Assembly: GCA_004211905.1 (NCBI GenBank)
Contig: SHBP01000001.1
Coordinates: 186,001-250,000 of the forward strand
DNA from: SAR92 clade bacterium
GTDB lineage: Bacteria > Pseudomonadota > Gammaproteobacteria > Pseudomonadales > Porticoccaceae
DNA: 64,000 nt
Reading direction: 5' to 3'
Shown: piece after piece, positions 46,885 to 56,106 of the stretch
Layout: each line of letters begins with the position of its first letter
Position numbering within the stretch: the first letter of the stretch is position 1
The notes under the pieces: model-generated
The model's database searches: none
Told to the model about the DNA's origin: nothing
Seen by the model: only the letters and a program-made list of their open reading frames with translations
Translations under genes and position numbers: made by a program

Positions 46885-47808
46885 ATGATCAATCAAAGAA
46901 TGTCTGCCAAAGACTGGTCAATGCTGTTGCTACTCTCCTGCCTATGGGGCGGCTCATTCTTTTTTATCGAAATCGCTGTTGTAGAACTCCCTCCACTGAC
47001 TATTGTTACCATGCGTGTTGGCTTGGCCGCGGCTGTGCTTTGGACCTTTTTGCTCGTTACTGGTGGTGAAGCCCCTAAATCCTTAAAACTATGGGGTACA
47101 TTTTTTGTCTTAGGCTTACTTAATAATGTTATCCCCTTCTCCCTGATTGTCTGGGGACAAACTCATATAGCATCAGGGCTAGCATCTATTATCAACGCAA
47201 CAACACCGCTATTTACTGTGCTAATCGCAGGTATATTTTTATCTGATGAACATATCACCCCGGCTAAATTAACTGGAGTGATTATGGGACTTTTGGGCGT
47301 CATACTATTAATCGGGCCGTCGGTACTAGCTGACACAAATTTAGACAGTATAGCGCAGCTAGCTGTTGTGGGAGCCGCCATCTCCTATGGATTCGCCACC
47401 GTATATGGTCGCCGCTTCAAAGCAATGGGTATATCTCCACTAACAATTGTCATTGGACAAGTAACGGCCGCCTCTATCATATTAATACCCTTAACTTTTT
47501 TCATAGAGAGACCAGATCAAATACCCAACCCGAGTATCTCTATCTGGCTAGCAATCTTATCCCTCGCTATTTTATCAACGGCATTCGCCTATATTTTATT
47601 TTTTCGTATATTATCTTCCGCAGGTGCCACCAATGTTGTATTAGTTACCTTTTTGGTCCCAATAACCGCAAGCCTGTTAGGCTGGCTTGTGTTGGACGAA
47701 GTCCTCTATATCGAGCATTTCATCGGCATGCTCTGTATCGGTATGGGATTGACTGTCATTGATGGAAGAATTTTAAATAAAGTTATAAGATCACTGAAAC
47801 GTCCATAA
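46885..47808 (+). CDS. EamA/DMT family transporter
   Basis: A 307-residue ten-helix transporter with two EamA repeats; the first opens WSMLLLLSCLWGGSFFFIE, a typical start, and the second includes LAVVGAAISYGFATVYGRRF. Substrate unknown. It lies alone between the K+ channel and the quinone oxidoreductase, with about 190 bases ahead in which I see no other gene. Confidence 0.88.
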   Translation: MINQRMSAKDWSMLLLLSCLWGGSFFFIEIAVVELPPLTIVTMRVGLAAAVLWTFLLVTGGEAPKSLKLWGTFFVLGLLNNVIPFSLIVWGQTHIASGLASIINATTPLFTVLIAGIFLSDEHITPAKLTGVIMGLLGVILLIGPSVLADTNLDSIAQLAVVGAAISYGFATVYGRRFKAMGISPLTIVIGQVTAASIILIPLTFFIERPDQIPNPSISIWLAILSLAILSTAFAYILFFRILSSAGATNVVLVTFLVPITASLLGWLVLDEVLYIEHFIGMLCIGMGLTVIDGRILNKVIRSLKRP

Positions 47809-47897
47809 CTGCAGTCAATTATTAGTAGATTGAGCTAACAAGCCAAATACAGCTAAACTCTCATCTTAAAATCGACCCAATTGAAAGGAGTCTTATC

Positions 47898-48896
47898 ATT
47901 AGTCAAATAAGTATCGAAATTACTGAACCTGGGGCACCAGAAGTCCTGCAACCCACTTCCAGACCAATACCAGAGCCTTCAGGTACTCAAGTATTAATTG
48001 AGGTTGCTGCAGCTGGCATAAATCGTCCTGATGTCTTTCAACGCATGGGCTTCTATCCACCACCTCCAGGAGTGACAGATATTCCAGGATTGGAGGTATC
48101 TGGGACGATAGTGTCTGTGGGGTCAGCTACCAACCGCTGGAAGGTTGGTGATCAGGTCTGCGCTCTACTATCTGGTGGTGGCTATGCTAAATATGCAATT
48201 GCCGAAGAGTCTTTGTGCCTATCCATTCCGCGAGGCCTCTCACTTGAAGATGCCGCCGCACTGCCAGAAACCTGCTTTACTGTGTGGCACAACCTCTTTG
48301 AGCGCGCCGCATTAAAAGCCAGTGAATGGCTGTTGATTCATGGAGGTTCCAGCGGTATTGGCACTACAGCCATACAAATGGCTTCTAGTCTTGGTGTCAA
48401 TGTTATCGCAACCGCAGGAACCGAGGAAAAATGTCTTGCCTGTGAAAAATTGGGCGCAATTAAAGCGATTAATTACAACAAGGAAGACTTTGTTCAGGCC
48501 TGTACAGAGCTCACAGGCTCCGGAGTAAATGTAGTACTGGATATGGTGGGTGGTGACTATGTACAGAAGAACTTTTCTTCCTGTGCTCCTCGCGCCAGAA
48601 TAGTAAATATTGCCTTTTTACGCGGCTCAAAGGTTGAAGTAGACCTGATGCCCATGATGCTAAAGCAGCTTGTACTAACCGGCTCTACTCTGCGCGCACA
48701 ACCCTTAGAAAACAAAGCAAGAATAGCCGCCGGTGTTGAATCTGAGGTTTGGCCGCTGATTGTCGCAGGCAATTTTAAGCCGATTATTCATAGCCGTCTA
48801 AAGATGACAGACGCTCACAAAGGTCATACCTTAATGGAGAGTAATCAACATATCGGCAAAATTCTACTGCTAAACAGCGAGGAAATATCTAAATAA
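47898..48896 (+). CDS. NAD(P)H quinone oxidoreductase, PIG3/zinc-free MDR family, likely ATT start
   Basis: A medium-chain reductase of the quinone oxidoreductase group. Homology begins SQISIEITEPGAPEVLQPTSRPIP, far upstream of the first in-frame ATG at 48045. No ATG, GTG or TTG is in frame near the true start, but an ATT at 47898 is preceded by AAGGAG at 7 bases, so ATT initiation is the best reading, giving 332 residues. Motifs include AAAGINRPDVFQRMGFYP, the cofactor fold LIHGGSSGIGTTAIQMA and VLDMVGGDYV. The stop overlaps the SUI1 gene by one base. Confidence 0.85.
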   Translation: MSQISIEITEPGAPEVLQPTSRPIPEPSGTQVLIEVAAAGINRPDVFQRMGFYPPPPGVTDIPGLEVSGTIVSVGSATNRWKVGDQVCALLSGGGYAKYAIAEESLCLSIPRGLSLEDAAALPETCFTVWHNLFERAALKASEWLLIHGGSSGIGTTAIQMASSLGVNVIATAGTEEKCLACEKLGAIKAINYNKEDFVQACTELTGSGVNVVLDMVGGDYVQKNFSSCAPRARIVNIAFLRGSKVEVDLMPMMLKQLVLTGSTLRAQPLENKARIAAGVESEVWPLIVAGNFKPIIHSRLKMTDAHKGHTLMESNQHIGKILLLNSEEISK

Positions 48897-49219
48897 TGAG
48901 TTCTAAAAACTCTCGTCTTGTTTACTCCACTGATTCTGGTCGGATCACAGAGTCTGTGGCCTCTAAAACCGTTCAAGGAGATGGTATTGTCCGTATTCGG
49001 AGAGAAACAAAAGGACGCAAAGGCAAGGGAGTTACCACATTAAGTGGTTTTAATATGTCTGAATCAGAGCTAAAAGTTCTGGCCAAGCAGCTCAAGCAAA
49101 AATGCTCCACCGGCGGAACAGTCAAAAATGGCATGATTGAAATTCAAGGTGATCACCGTGAAATACTTAAGGTCGAGCTGCAAAAACGCGGTCTCACCGC
49201 TAAATTAGCTGGGGGTTAG
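48896..49219 (+). CDS. yciH: SUI1/YciH family translation factor
   Basis: A 107-residue homologue of eukaryotic eIF1. The SUI1 core is visible: VRIRRETKGRKGKGVTTLSGF, then ELKVLAKQLKQKCSTGGTVK and the C-terminal IEIQGDHREILKVELQKRG. YciH binds the 30S subunit and affects start-codon discrimination in vitro; the cellular role is unclear. It overlaps the oxidoreductase stop by one base (TAATG) and is followed by an S9 peptidase 1 base later. Confidence 0.94.
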   Translation: MSSKNSRLVYSTDSGRITESVASKTVQGDGIVRIRRETKGRKGKGVTTLSGFNMSESELKVLAKQLKQKCSTGGTVKNGMIEIQGDHREILKVELQKRGLTAKLAGG

Positions 49220-49220
49220 G

Positions 49221-51128
49221 GTGCAGAAGTCAAAACTCACCACGCCTTTTGGTAGCTGGCCTTCGAAAATAACTGCCGAGCTCATCACTCGTGCAGCTCC
49301 CAGTCTGAACTGGGTGCAGTCTCATGGCGATCGATTATTTTGGGTGGAAAACCGTCCATGGGAAGCGGGTCGCAGTGTCATTATGTGCAAACAAGCAGAT
49401 GGCCAAATTATTGATCTTTTCTCTAGCCCGTTTAGCCACTCTAGTAAGGTGCATGAATACGGAGGTGCGGCGTATACCATAGCTAAAGACATGCTTTATT
49501 TCGTCAACGCAGCTGATCAACGTATTTATCAACTCGATCTGATTGGCAATAAGACACCGAAAGCGTTTACACCCGAAGGACCATGGAGATTTGCCGACCT
49601 AATCATTGATGAAATTAATGGCGCACTGATTGCTGTGTGTGAACAACATCGTGAAAACCATGAGCCAGAAAATTATATCGCAAGCATCAAACTCAATAGA
49701 GAGAACGTCGTTATTGAGCGACTTGTTTCTGGTGCTGACTTTTATGCCTACCCGCGACTGAGTCCCGATAATCAGCAGTTTTGCTGGATTCAATGGGATC
49801 ATCCGCAAATGCCTTGGGATGCGACGCAATTGTGGCGAGCCGACTACCGAGATCAGTCTCTTAGTAATCATCAATTAATTGCTGGCGAAAAAAATAGCGA
49901 GGCAATATTTCAACCTCAATGGTCCCCGGATAACCAACTATATTTTGTCTCAGATGAAAACAATTGGTGGAATATTTATCGCTTTAATCTGGGCCACCAT
50001 GAATCAGTATTTACCAGTGAAACTGAATTTGCTACTCCTTTATGGCAACTTGGGATGAGTACCTATTGTTTTCTTGATGACCACCGTATCGGGTGCTCGT
50101 GGACAAGCGATGGTATATGGCAAACTGGAGTTATTAACACAAAAACACATATGCTCACCGCCATTGCCAATAAATACACCAGTATGCATGGCATCTGTAG
50201 TCATGGCGGTAATATTTGTATGGTTGCTGGAGCCGCAGCCATCCCAGAAGAGATTATCAGTATTACACCCCCATCAATTTCAGCTGTTGTCTACTCACCA
50301 GCCTCACTGCCAATAGATACAGAGGAATTTTCACAGCCTGAGTCAATCTTTTTCCCAACTACTGGAGGGCAAACAGTTCATGCCTTTTACTATCCTCCAA
50401 CCAATACCCTGCATAGTGCTGACAATAGCGACTTACCACCCGCGATTGCTATCTGCCATGGTGGCCCTACCGGAGCAACAGATAGCGGGCTAAATCTCAA
50501 GATACAATACTGGACAAACCGAGGCTTTGCTGTAGTAGATATCAACTATCGCGGTAGCACTGGCTTTGGTCGCACCTATCGGCAAGAACTGGTCAATGCT
50601 TGGGGATTGGCTGATGTCGAAGACACACAATATGCAATGACTTATCTCGCTAGCAAAGAAAAAATTGACTTGGATCGGTGTATTATCCGCGGCGGCAGTG
50701 CCGGAGGTTATACCGTACTTTCAGCTCTGACCTTCACCGATACATTTAAAGCCGGCGCCAGTTTGTATGGCATCGGAGATCTTGAGACGCTAGCCACTGA
50801 TACCCATAAATTTGAGTCCCGTTATCTAGATAGTTTAATTGGGCCTTATCCAGCACAAAAAGATGTGTATAAGGCTCGCTCGCCCATTCATCATGCTGAA
50901 GGTCTAAATTGTCCGGTCATTTTTTTACAGGGCCTTGAAGATAAGGTAGTTCCGCCCAACCAAGCCGAAATGATGGTTAATATTTTGCAACAGAAAGACA
51001 TCAAAGTCGCCCATGTAACATTTGATGACGAAGGCCATGGGTTTCGAAAAGCCAACAATATTATTCACGCTATGGAGTCAGAGCTGAATTTCTATCGCCA
51101 AGTCTTCGATCTTGAGGAAATCCAATAA
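49221..51128 (+). CDS. S9 family peptidase (acylaminoacyl-peptidase/prolyl-oligopeptidase type)
   Basis: A 635-residue cytoplasmic serine peptidase with no signal peptide. The N-terminal half is a beta-propeller with WD40-like PD repeats (PRLSPDNQQFCWIQWDHP, QPQWSPDNQLYFVSDENNW); the C-terminal half is an alpha/beta hydrolase with the nucleophile RGGSAGGYTVLSAL (Ser493), the acid region FLQGLEDKVVPPNQ and the histidine FDDEGHGFRKANN. The start is GTG. It lies 1 base after yciH and 4 bases before greB, so the group is likely one transcript. Confidence 0.92.
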   Translation: MQKSKLTTPFGSWPSKITAELITRAAPSLNWVQSHGDRLFWVENRPWEAGRSVIMCKQADGQIIDLFSSPFSHSSKVHEYGGAAYTIAKDMLYFVNAADQRIYQLDLIGNKTPKAFTPEGPWRFADLIIDEINGALIAVCEQHRENHEPENYIASIKLNRENVVIERLVSGADFYAYPRLSPDNQQFCWIQWDHPQMPWDATQLWRADYRDQSLSNHQLIAGEKNSEAIFQPQWSPDNQLYFVSDENNWWNIYRFNLGHHESVFTSETEFATPLWQLGMSTYCFLDDHRIGCSWTSDGIWQTGVINTKTHMLTAIANKYTSMHGICSHGGNICMVAGAAAIPEEIISITPPSISAVVYSPASLPIDTEEFSQPESIFFPTTGGQTVHAFYYPPTNTLHSADNSDLPPAIAICHGGPTGATDSGLNLKIQYWTNRGFAVVDINYRGSTGFGRTYRQELVNAWGLADVEDTQYAMTYLASKEKIDLDRCIIRGGSAGGYTVLSALTFTDTFKAGASLYGIGDLETLATDTHKFESRYLDSLIGPYPAQKDVYKARSPIHHAEGLNCPVIFLQGLEDKVVPPNQAEMMVNILQQKDIKVAHVTFDDEGHGFRKANNIIHAMESELNFYRQVFDLEEIQ

Positions 51129-51132
51129 ACCT

Positions 51133-51630
51133 ATGTCACGCTATCGACCGCCACAACCGAAACGGTCTCCCTATATAACAGCAGAGGGTGCGGCGAATAT
51201 TCGAGCTGAAATTCGACAGTTATGGAAAGTTGAGCGTCCTGAAATCACTCAAATTGTACATGAAGCTGCTAAAAATGGTGATCGATCAGAGAATGGTGAT
51301 TATATCTATGGTAAACGCAGGCTTCGCGAGATAGACAGTAGAGTTCGCTATTTGACCAAGCGCCTTGAAGAAGCCGACATTATTGAGGACAAACCGAGGG
51401 ATCCATCGCTGGTGTTTTTTTCAGCTTGGGTAACTGTTGAAGATCAAGACAGTCTTGAAAAAATCACCTATCGTTTAGTTGGCTCAGATGAGATCGACCC
51501 TGCTAAACAGTGGATTAGCATAGACTCGCCAATAGCTCTAGCGCTAATCGGCAAATCCGTAGATACAGAAGTCACAGTCACAACCCCCGCAGGGGAGAGA
51601 ACTATAGTGATCATCAAGATAGATTACTAA
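51133..51630 (+). CDS. greB: Transcription elongation factor GreB
   Basis: GreB rescues backtracked RNA polymerase by stimulating transcript cleavage. From ATG 51133 the protein has 165 residues and starts MSRYRPPQPKRSPYITAEG, like pseudomonad GreB. The N-terminal coiled coil contains the acidic tip NGDRSENGDYIYGKRRLREID, and the C-terminal FKBP-like domain ends in SIDSPIALALIGKSVDTEV and the TPAGERT loop. It overlaps the convergent pdxH stop by 4 bases. Confidence 0.96.
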   Translation: MSRYRPPQPKRSPYITAEGAANIRAEIRQLWKVERPEITQIVHEAAKNGDRSENGDYIYGKRRLREIDSRVRYLTKRLEEADIIEDKPRDPSLVFFSAWVTVEDQDSLEKITYRLVGSDEIDPAKQWISIDSPIALALIGKSVDTEVTVTTPAGERTIVIIKIDY

Positions 51631-52262
51631 GGGGATAATCTAGAGATTTCCCAGTCATCTTCTCGCCGTAAAAAACAAAATCGATCGTGCAATCGTTTTT
51701 CTCCACCCTGCCAAAATTCAAACTCATCAGGAATAATTCTATACCCTCCCCAAAAGTCAGGCACAGTAACCTCAGATGAGGCAAATTTTTGCTCAATAGC
51801 CTTAAAATTACTTTCCAAAATATCTCGCGATGCGATTGGACTACTCTGATCAGACGCCCAAGCAGCTAACTGACTGGACAACGGACGACTGTTGAAATAT
51901 TCAGCTACCTCAGCATCTGCCAAACGCTCAGCCCGACCTCCGATAATCACTTGACGATCTAACTGAAGCCAAGAGAATTGGATGCTCGCTTGTGAATTTG
52001 ACTTGATATTTAGCGCTTTGCGACTGCTCAAATTAGTATAAAAAACAAACCCACGCTCATCAAAACCTTTCAATAAGACCACACGCTGCCACGGTCTACC
52101 ACTATCATCAACCGTTGCAAGACACATGGCGGTAGGATCGATAATATTTGCATCTAACGCCTGCTGCATCCAGGCGTCGAACTGCTCAAATGGGCATGAA
52201 TTTAGTGAATCTCGAGATAGCTTTCCATAGTCATACTCCCGGCGATTATCTTTAAGAGTCAT
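51627..52262 (-). CDS. pdxH: Pyridoxamine 5'-phosphate oxidase
   Basis: An FMN enzyme that makes pyridoxal 5'-phosphate from the pyridoxine or pyridoxamine phosphates. The 211-residue protein has AMCLATVDDSGRPWQRVVLLKGFDERGF, the FMN-binding FYTNLSSRKALNI and the C-terminal signature FEFWQGGEKRLHDRFCF, ending WEISRLSP. It is convergent with greB (4-base overlap) and follows the SDR gene. Confidence 0.97.
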   Translation of the reverse strand: MTLKDNRREYDYGKLSRDSLNSCPFEQFDAWMQQALDANIIDPTAMCLATVDDSGRPWQRVVLLKGFDERGFVFYTNLSSRKALNIKSNSQASIQFSWLQLDRQVIIGGRAERLADAEVAEYFNSRPLSSQLAAWASDQSSPIASRDILESNFKAIEQKFASSEVTVPDFWGGYRIIPDEFEFWQGGEKRLHDRFCFLRREDDWEISRLSP

Positions 52263-52297
52263 AATTTATCCATCTTTAGGAGGTTAGTTGGCCAATT

Positions 52298-53062
52298 CTA
52301 CATATTTCCAATAGATTGTCCGCCATCCACCGGCAAGGCAACGCCATGCAGGTAGGAGCCTGCTTCGCTGGCCAATAATAAGAACGGTCCAGTCATCTCA
52401 TCCATTTCACCAGGCCGTCGGGCAGGAGATGATTTAAGATACGCCTGTGCCTCGGGTGATGCAAATACCGGCGCCGTCATCTCCGTTAAAAAATAACCTG
52501 GGCACAAGGCATTCACTCGAATCCCCTTGCCCGCCCACTCCAATGACAAAGATTTAGTCAGCTGAATTACAGCAGCTTTGGAGGCTGAATAGCTTGATTG
52601 TCCAAAAGACACTCGAAGGCCCAAGATAGAGGCTGTATTCACAATAGCGCCACCCATCCCTGCCGCAATCATTCTTTTGGCGGCCTCTTGAGCAACAATC
52701 CAAACTCCTTTCAAGTTGGTATCGATCATCTTGTCCCAACCCGATTCGTCAATTTTCAGTGCACTTTTAGCTTCCGCCACACCTGCATTGTTAGCAACCA
52801 CGGAAATAGTCCCAAATGCTGCCTCTCCTTGATCAAAAGCAGACACAATAGAATCTAAGCTTGTAACATCCATGGCCACAGCCAGAGCTTCACCACCTGA
52901 GGCCTTGATCTCATTTACCAATGATTCAAGTCGATCAACGCGACGAGCCGCCACAACGACTTTGGCCCCTCTCTGAGCCAAGATCTTAGCAAAATGCACC
53001 CCGAACCCGCTTGATGCACCAGTTACCATAGCTACTTTTCCGTTCATATCAAATTCTGTCAT
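52298..53062 (-). CDS. Short-chain dehydrogenase/reductase
   Basis: A 254-residue classical SDR: cofactor motif TGASSGFGVHFA near the N-terminus, an arginine-rich VVVAARRVDRLE suggesting NADP(H), the NNAGVAE structural motif, and catalytic Ser-Tyr-Lys in NTASILGLRVSFGQSSYSASKAAV. C-terminal VDGGQSIGNM is typical. Its partner substrate is unknown; such SDRs often serve 3-hydroxyacyl oxidation. About 30 bases separate it from the upstream histidine phosphatase gene. Confidence 0.93.
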   Translation of the reverse strand: MTEFDMNGKVAMVTGASSGFGVHFAKILAQRGAKVVVAARRVDRLESLVNEIKASGGEALAVAMDVTSLDSIVSAFDQGEAAFGTISVVANNAGVAEAKSALKIDESGWDKMIDTNLKGVWIVAQEAAKRMIAAGMGGAIVNTASILGLRVSFGQSSYSASKAAVIQLTKSLSLEWAGKGIRVNALCPGYFLTEMTAPVFASPEAQAYLKSSPARRPGEMDEMTGPFLLLASEAGSYLHGVALPVDGGQSIGNM

Positions 53063-53092
53063 AATTACTTCTGTCCTTTATTAATTGAAAAT

Positions 53093-53785
53093 CTACCCGT
53101 AGGTTATGTACTTTTCCATCTCATTATTGTCAAAATGAGTGATATTGTTAAAGCCTGTCAAAGTCATCTTTTTTTGATTGAAAAAGAAATGGCTAATCGC
53201 CGTATTTTTGTACTGTAAGTTTAAATCAAATATAGATTCATCAGGAATACCCAAGATCAATCCAACAAAGGTGCTTATAGATCCACCAGAACCGATCGCT
53301 AAAATACTATCTCCAGTTTCCGCCATCGCTTTAATTTGATTCTGAGCATCTTCTACCCGGGATTTAAACTGCAACCACGTTTCTGCAACCTCAGGAATAC
53401 TGTCTGATGTCCATGCAGTTAAAATTTGACGGAGTAATCGATAAAAATTCCTTTTATCTGTGGAATCTTCCATGGCCTTTTGAAAAAGAGGATTATCGCC
53501 ATAGGTCTTACCATAGGCTTCTGTCAGTTCAACAAAGTTATATTCATTAAGTCCCGGCAACACTATACGTTGTGAGCTATCAATTCCCATTCCCTCGCAA
53601 ATACCATTCATAGTTTGATGATGACGGTGCATGTCACCAACAATAAACCGATCAAAGGTCACATTTCTCAACTTAAAGTGGTCGCCTAATAGCCGTGACT
53701 GACGATGCCCTAAATTCGACAGCTGATCATAATTGTCTGATCCAAAAGAGGCCTGTGCATGACGCACAAGATGTAGCTCGCTCAT
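53093..53785 (-). CDS. Histidine phosphatase superfamily protein
   Basis: A 230-residue phosphoglycerate-mutase-like protein with the catalytic N-terminal motif LHLVRHAQASFGSDNYDQLSNLG (His8) and the second histidine region ILAIGSGGSISTF, where the usual GH is replaced by GS-rich sequence. The latter is a departure from the canonical motif and should be checked. A phosphatase or mutase substrate cannot be assigned. It is upstream of the SDR on the same strand. Confidence 0.87.
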   Translation of the reverse strand: MSELHLVRHAQASFGSDNYDQLSNLGHRQSRLLGDHFKLRNVTFDRFIVGDMHRHHQTMNGICEGMGIDSSQRIVLPGLNEYNFVELTEAYGKTYGDNPLFQKAMEDSTDKRNFYRLLRQILTAWTSDSIPEVAETWLQFKSRVEDAQNQIKAMAETGDSILAIGSGGSISTFVGLILGIPDESIFDLNLQYKNTAISHFFFNQKKMTLTGFNNITHFDNNEMEKYITYG

Positions 53786-54132
53786 TAAACATTCCCAGTG
53801 ATGGTATAACCAAGTTGTAGGCAGGTATTTAAACCCAAAATACTCATAATGAATAGCTTAACCAAGCTATAGATAGTATTGGTTCACAAAATAATCCCTA
53901 AAACACTTAAGGTCTCTGTCCAAATTTTTAACGCTAGATACATTGCGTCACAGTAATATTCTGAAATTTAAATTCCAGTTTTTTGCGCCTCTAAAAGCCA
54001 ACAAGTATACATTGATGCATATATGCGTGTCCTGTAAATGAAATTCAAATACACTATAAAAATGAACAACTTAGGCGTATACTGCGCGGCCTCGCAATCA
54101 GGGCCTCAAAAACCCAAGCCACAGGTAAATTA
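53786..54132. other. 347-base intergenic region between divergent histidine phosphatase and deaD
   Basis: I see no gene here. A perfect inverted repeat, ATAGCTT-AACC-AAGCTAT at 53853-53870, could form a 7-base hairpin without a T-tract. Closer to deaD lie AT-rich stretches and a possible weak promoter (TTGCGC, 17 bases, TATACA, about 53976-54010). A long leader is known for deaD/csdA in E. coli, so part of this region may be a 5' UTR; that is inference. Confidence 0.45.
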
Positions 54133-56106
54133 ATGTCATCCACTGACTTCACTGAATTGGGTATTTCTGCCCCTGTACTCAAAGCCGTAAAACAACTTGG
54201 CTATGAGCAACCCTCGCCTGTTCAGGCGCAAAGCATTCCCATCCTTTTAGAAGGAAAGAACCTATTGGGTACGGCCCAAACTGGAACAGGGAAAACTGCT
54301 GCATTTGCTTTGCCCTTCCTCAGTAAACTAGATGACAAACAAAAGTCACCTCAAATTCTAGTGCTCACACCAACCCGAGAACTAGCTATTCAGGTAGCTG
54401 AAGCCTTTCAAAGCTATGCCAAGTTTATTAAAGGCTTTCACGTATTACCGATTTATGGCGGAGCTGACATTGGAGGGCAATTACGAGGGCTCAAACGCGG
54501 CGCACAGGTCGTAGTGGGAACTCCCGGTCGCATGCTAGACCATTTGCGTCGACGCAGTCTTGACCTGAGTCAAGTGAAAGGTTTGATCCTTGATGAAGCC
54601 GATGAGATGTTACGCATGGGGTTCATTGATGATGTAGAAACAATCTTATCGAAAACTCCAGATGATTGTCAGCGTGCTTTATTCTCAGCAACTATGCCAC
54701 CTGCCATTCGCCGTGTTAGCCAAAAATACCTTGGTGATGCCGAGTCCGTGAGTATTGAAAATAAAACTAAAACTGTTGAGCGCATTGAGCAGCAGTATGT
54801 GACGTGTAAAAGTCATCAAAAGATGGATGCTTTAACCCGAGTCCTTGAGGTTGAAGCGTTTGATGGCATGATTATTTTCGTCCGTACTAAATCATCAACT
54901 GTTGATATCGCTGAGCGGTTAGAAGCGCGAGGATTTTCATCAGCAGCCTTGAATGGTGATCTCAGCCAAGCTTTGAGGGAAAGGACGATTAATCGTCTCA
55001 AAAAGGGTCAGATCGATATCGTTGTCGCCACTGATGTCGCCGCTCGTGGATTAGATGTCGAGCGCATTAGCCATGTCATCAACTTTGATATTCCCTATGA
55101 CAATGAATCTTATGTCCACCGTATTGGACGTACAGGACGCGCCGGTAGAGATGGTAAAGCGATATTATTTATTACCCCTAAGGAAAATCGCTTACTGCGC
55201 TCAATTGAAAAATCGACTCGTCAGACGATTAAACCAATGGCGATGCCAAGTAATGAAGAAGTAAGTGGACAACGTATTCAGCAGTTTACTGAGCAACTTC
55301 TTAAAACCATGGAATTACCCAAGCTGGACAAGTTCAAATCTTTAGTACAACAGTTAGCTGACGAAAATGAACTAGATATGGCTGACATGGCGGCAGCCCT
55401 AGCATTTGAGAATCAAAAAGAGCGGCCCTTATTTCCAAAACTGGAAACAATTAAAGCGCCACCTAGTCGAGAAAGAGAGCGCGATTCAAAAAAAGATCGC
55501 AATAAAGACCGAGGGGAACGGAAAGAACATCGCGGGCAAAAGGCTGAAGGCCGCGATTCGCGAAAAGAACGGGACACACGGCCAAAGCGCAATACTGTAC
55601 GCCAAGAAGCTGACAATGTAAGAGATGGCGTGAAAATGGTGACCTATCGTTTAGAGGTAGGTAACAACGATAAGATTACACCCAGCAACATAGTCGGCGC
55701 GATCGCCAATGAAGCGGATATTGATAGTCGTTATATCGGTGAAATTAAACTTCATGATGACCATAGTACCGTCGATCTACCTGAAGGAATGCCCAAAGAG
55801 CTGTTAAATCATCTTAAGAAGGTACGGGTCTGTGCCAAACCCATGCGTATCAGCGTGCTAGGAGAAGGCACTTCTGGCTCTCATCGCAATAAGAGTGACG
55901 CTATGCCTGAGCCTCGCGCTCCGAGAAAACGTAAGTTCGAGAATGATGAGAAGAAGACTATTTCCCGCAATGTGAAGAATAAGCGTACCGCGGATAAGCC
56001 AAAACCTCCAAAACCCGTATTTAAGGGCAATAAAAGCGCTACAGATGGAAGCGGCCCGTTGAAGAAAAAGAAAAAAAGCTACACTAAAAAGCCTAAGCGT
56101 TCGTAA
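54133..56106 (+). CDS. deaD: DEAD-box RNA helicase DeaD/CsdA
   Basis: A cold-shock RNA helicase for ribosome assembly and mRNA unwinding. The 657-residue protein has the DEAD-box core: AQTGTGKTAAFALP, PTRELAIQV, GTPGRMLDHL, LDEADEML, SATMPP, VATDVAARGLDVERI and HRIGRTGRAGR. After residue 440 comes a charged linker (RERERDSKKDRNKDRGERKE), then the DbpA-like RNA-binding domain starting near MVTYRLEVGNNDKITPSNIVG and a basic tail (PLKKKKKSYTKKPKRS). The last 14 bases overlap the convergent yqcC gene. Confidence 0.97.
   Translation: MSSTDFTELGISAPVLKAVKQLGYEQPSPVQAQSIPILLEGKNLLGTAQTGTGKTAAFALPFLSKLDDKQKSPQILVLTPTRELAIQVAEAFQSYAKFIKGFHVLPIYGGADIGGQLRGLKRGAQVVVGTPGRMLDHLRRRSLDLSQVKGLILDEADEMLRMGFIDDVETILSKTPDDCQRALFSATMPPAIRRVSQKYLGDAESVSIENKTKTVERIEQQYVTCKSHQKMDALTRVLEVEAFDGMIIFVRTKSSTVDIAERLEARGFSSAALNGDLSQALRERTINRLKKGQIDIVVATDVAARGLDVERISHVINFDIPYDNESYVHRIGRTGRAGRDGKAILFITPKENRLLRSIEKSTRQTIKPMAMPSNEEVSGQRIQQFTEQLLKTMELPKLDKFKSLVQQLADENELDMADMAAALAFENQKERPLFPKLETIKAPPSRERERDSKKDRNKDRGERKEHRGQKAEGRDSRKERDTRPKRNTVRQEADNVRDGVKMVTYRLEVGNNDKITPSNIVGAIANEADIDSRYIGEIKLHDDHSTVDLPEGMPKELLNHLKKVRVCAKPMRISVLGEGTSGSHRNKSDAMPEPRAPRKRKFENDEKKTISRNVKNKRTADKPKPPKPVFKGNKSATDGSGPLKKKKKSYTKKPKRS

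Noticed and set aside
53853-53870. The 7-base inverted repeat as an intrinsic terminator for either neighbour
   Set aside because: It lies upstream of both divergent genes and has no T-run on either side.
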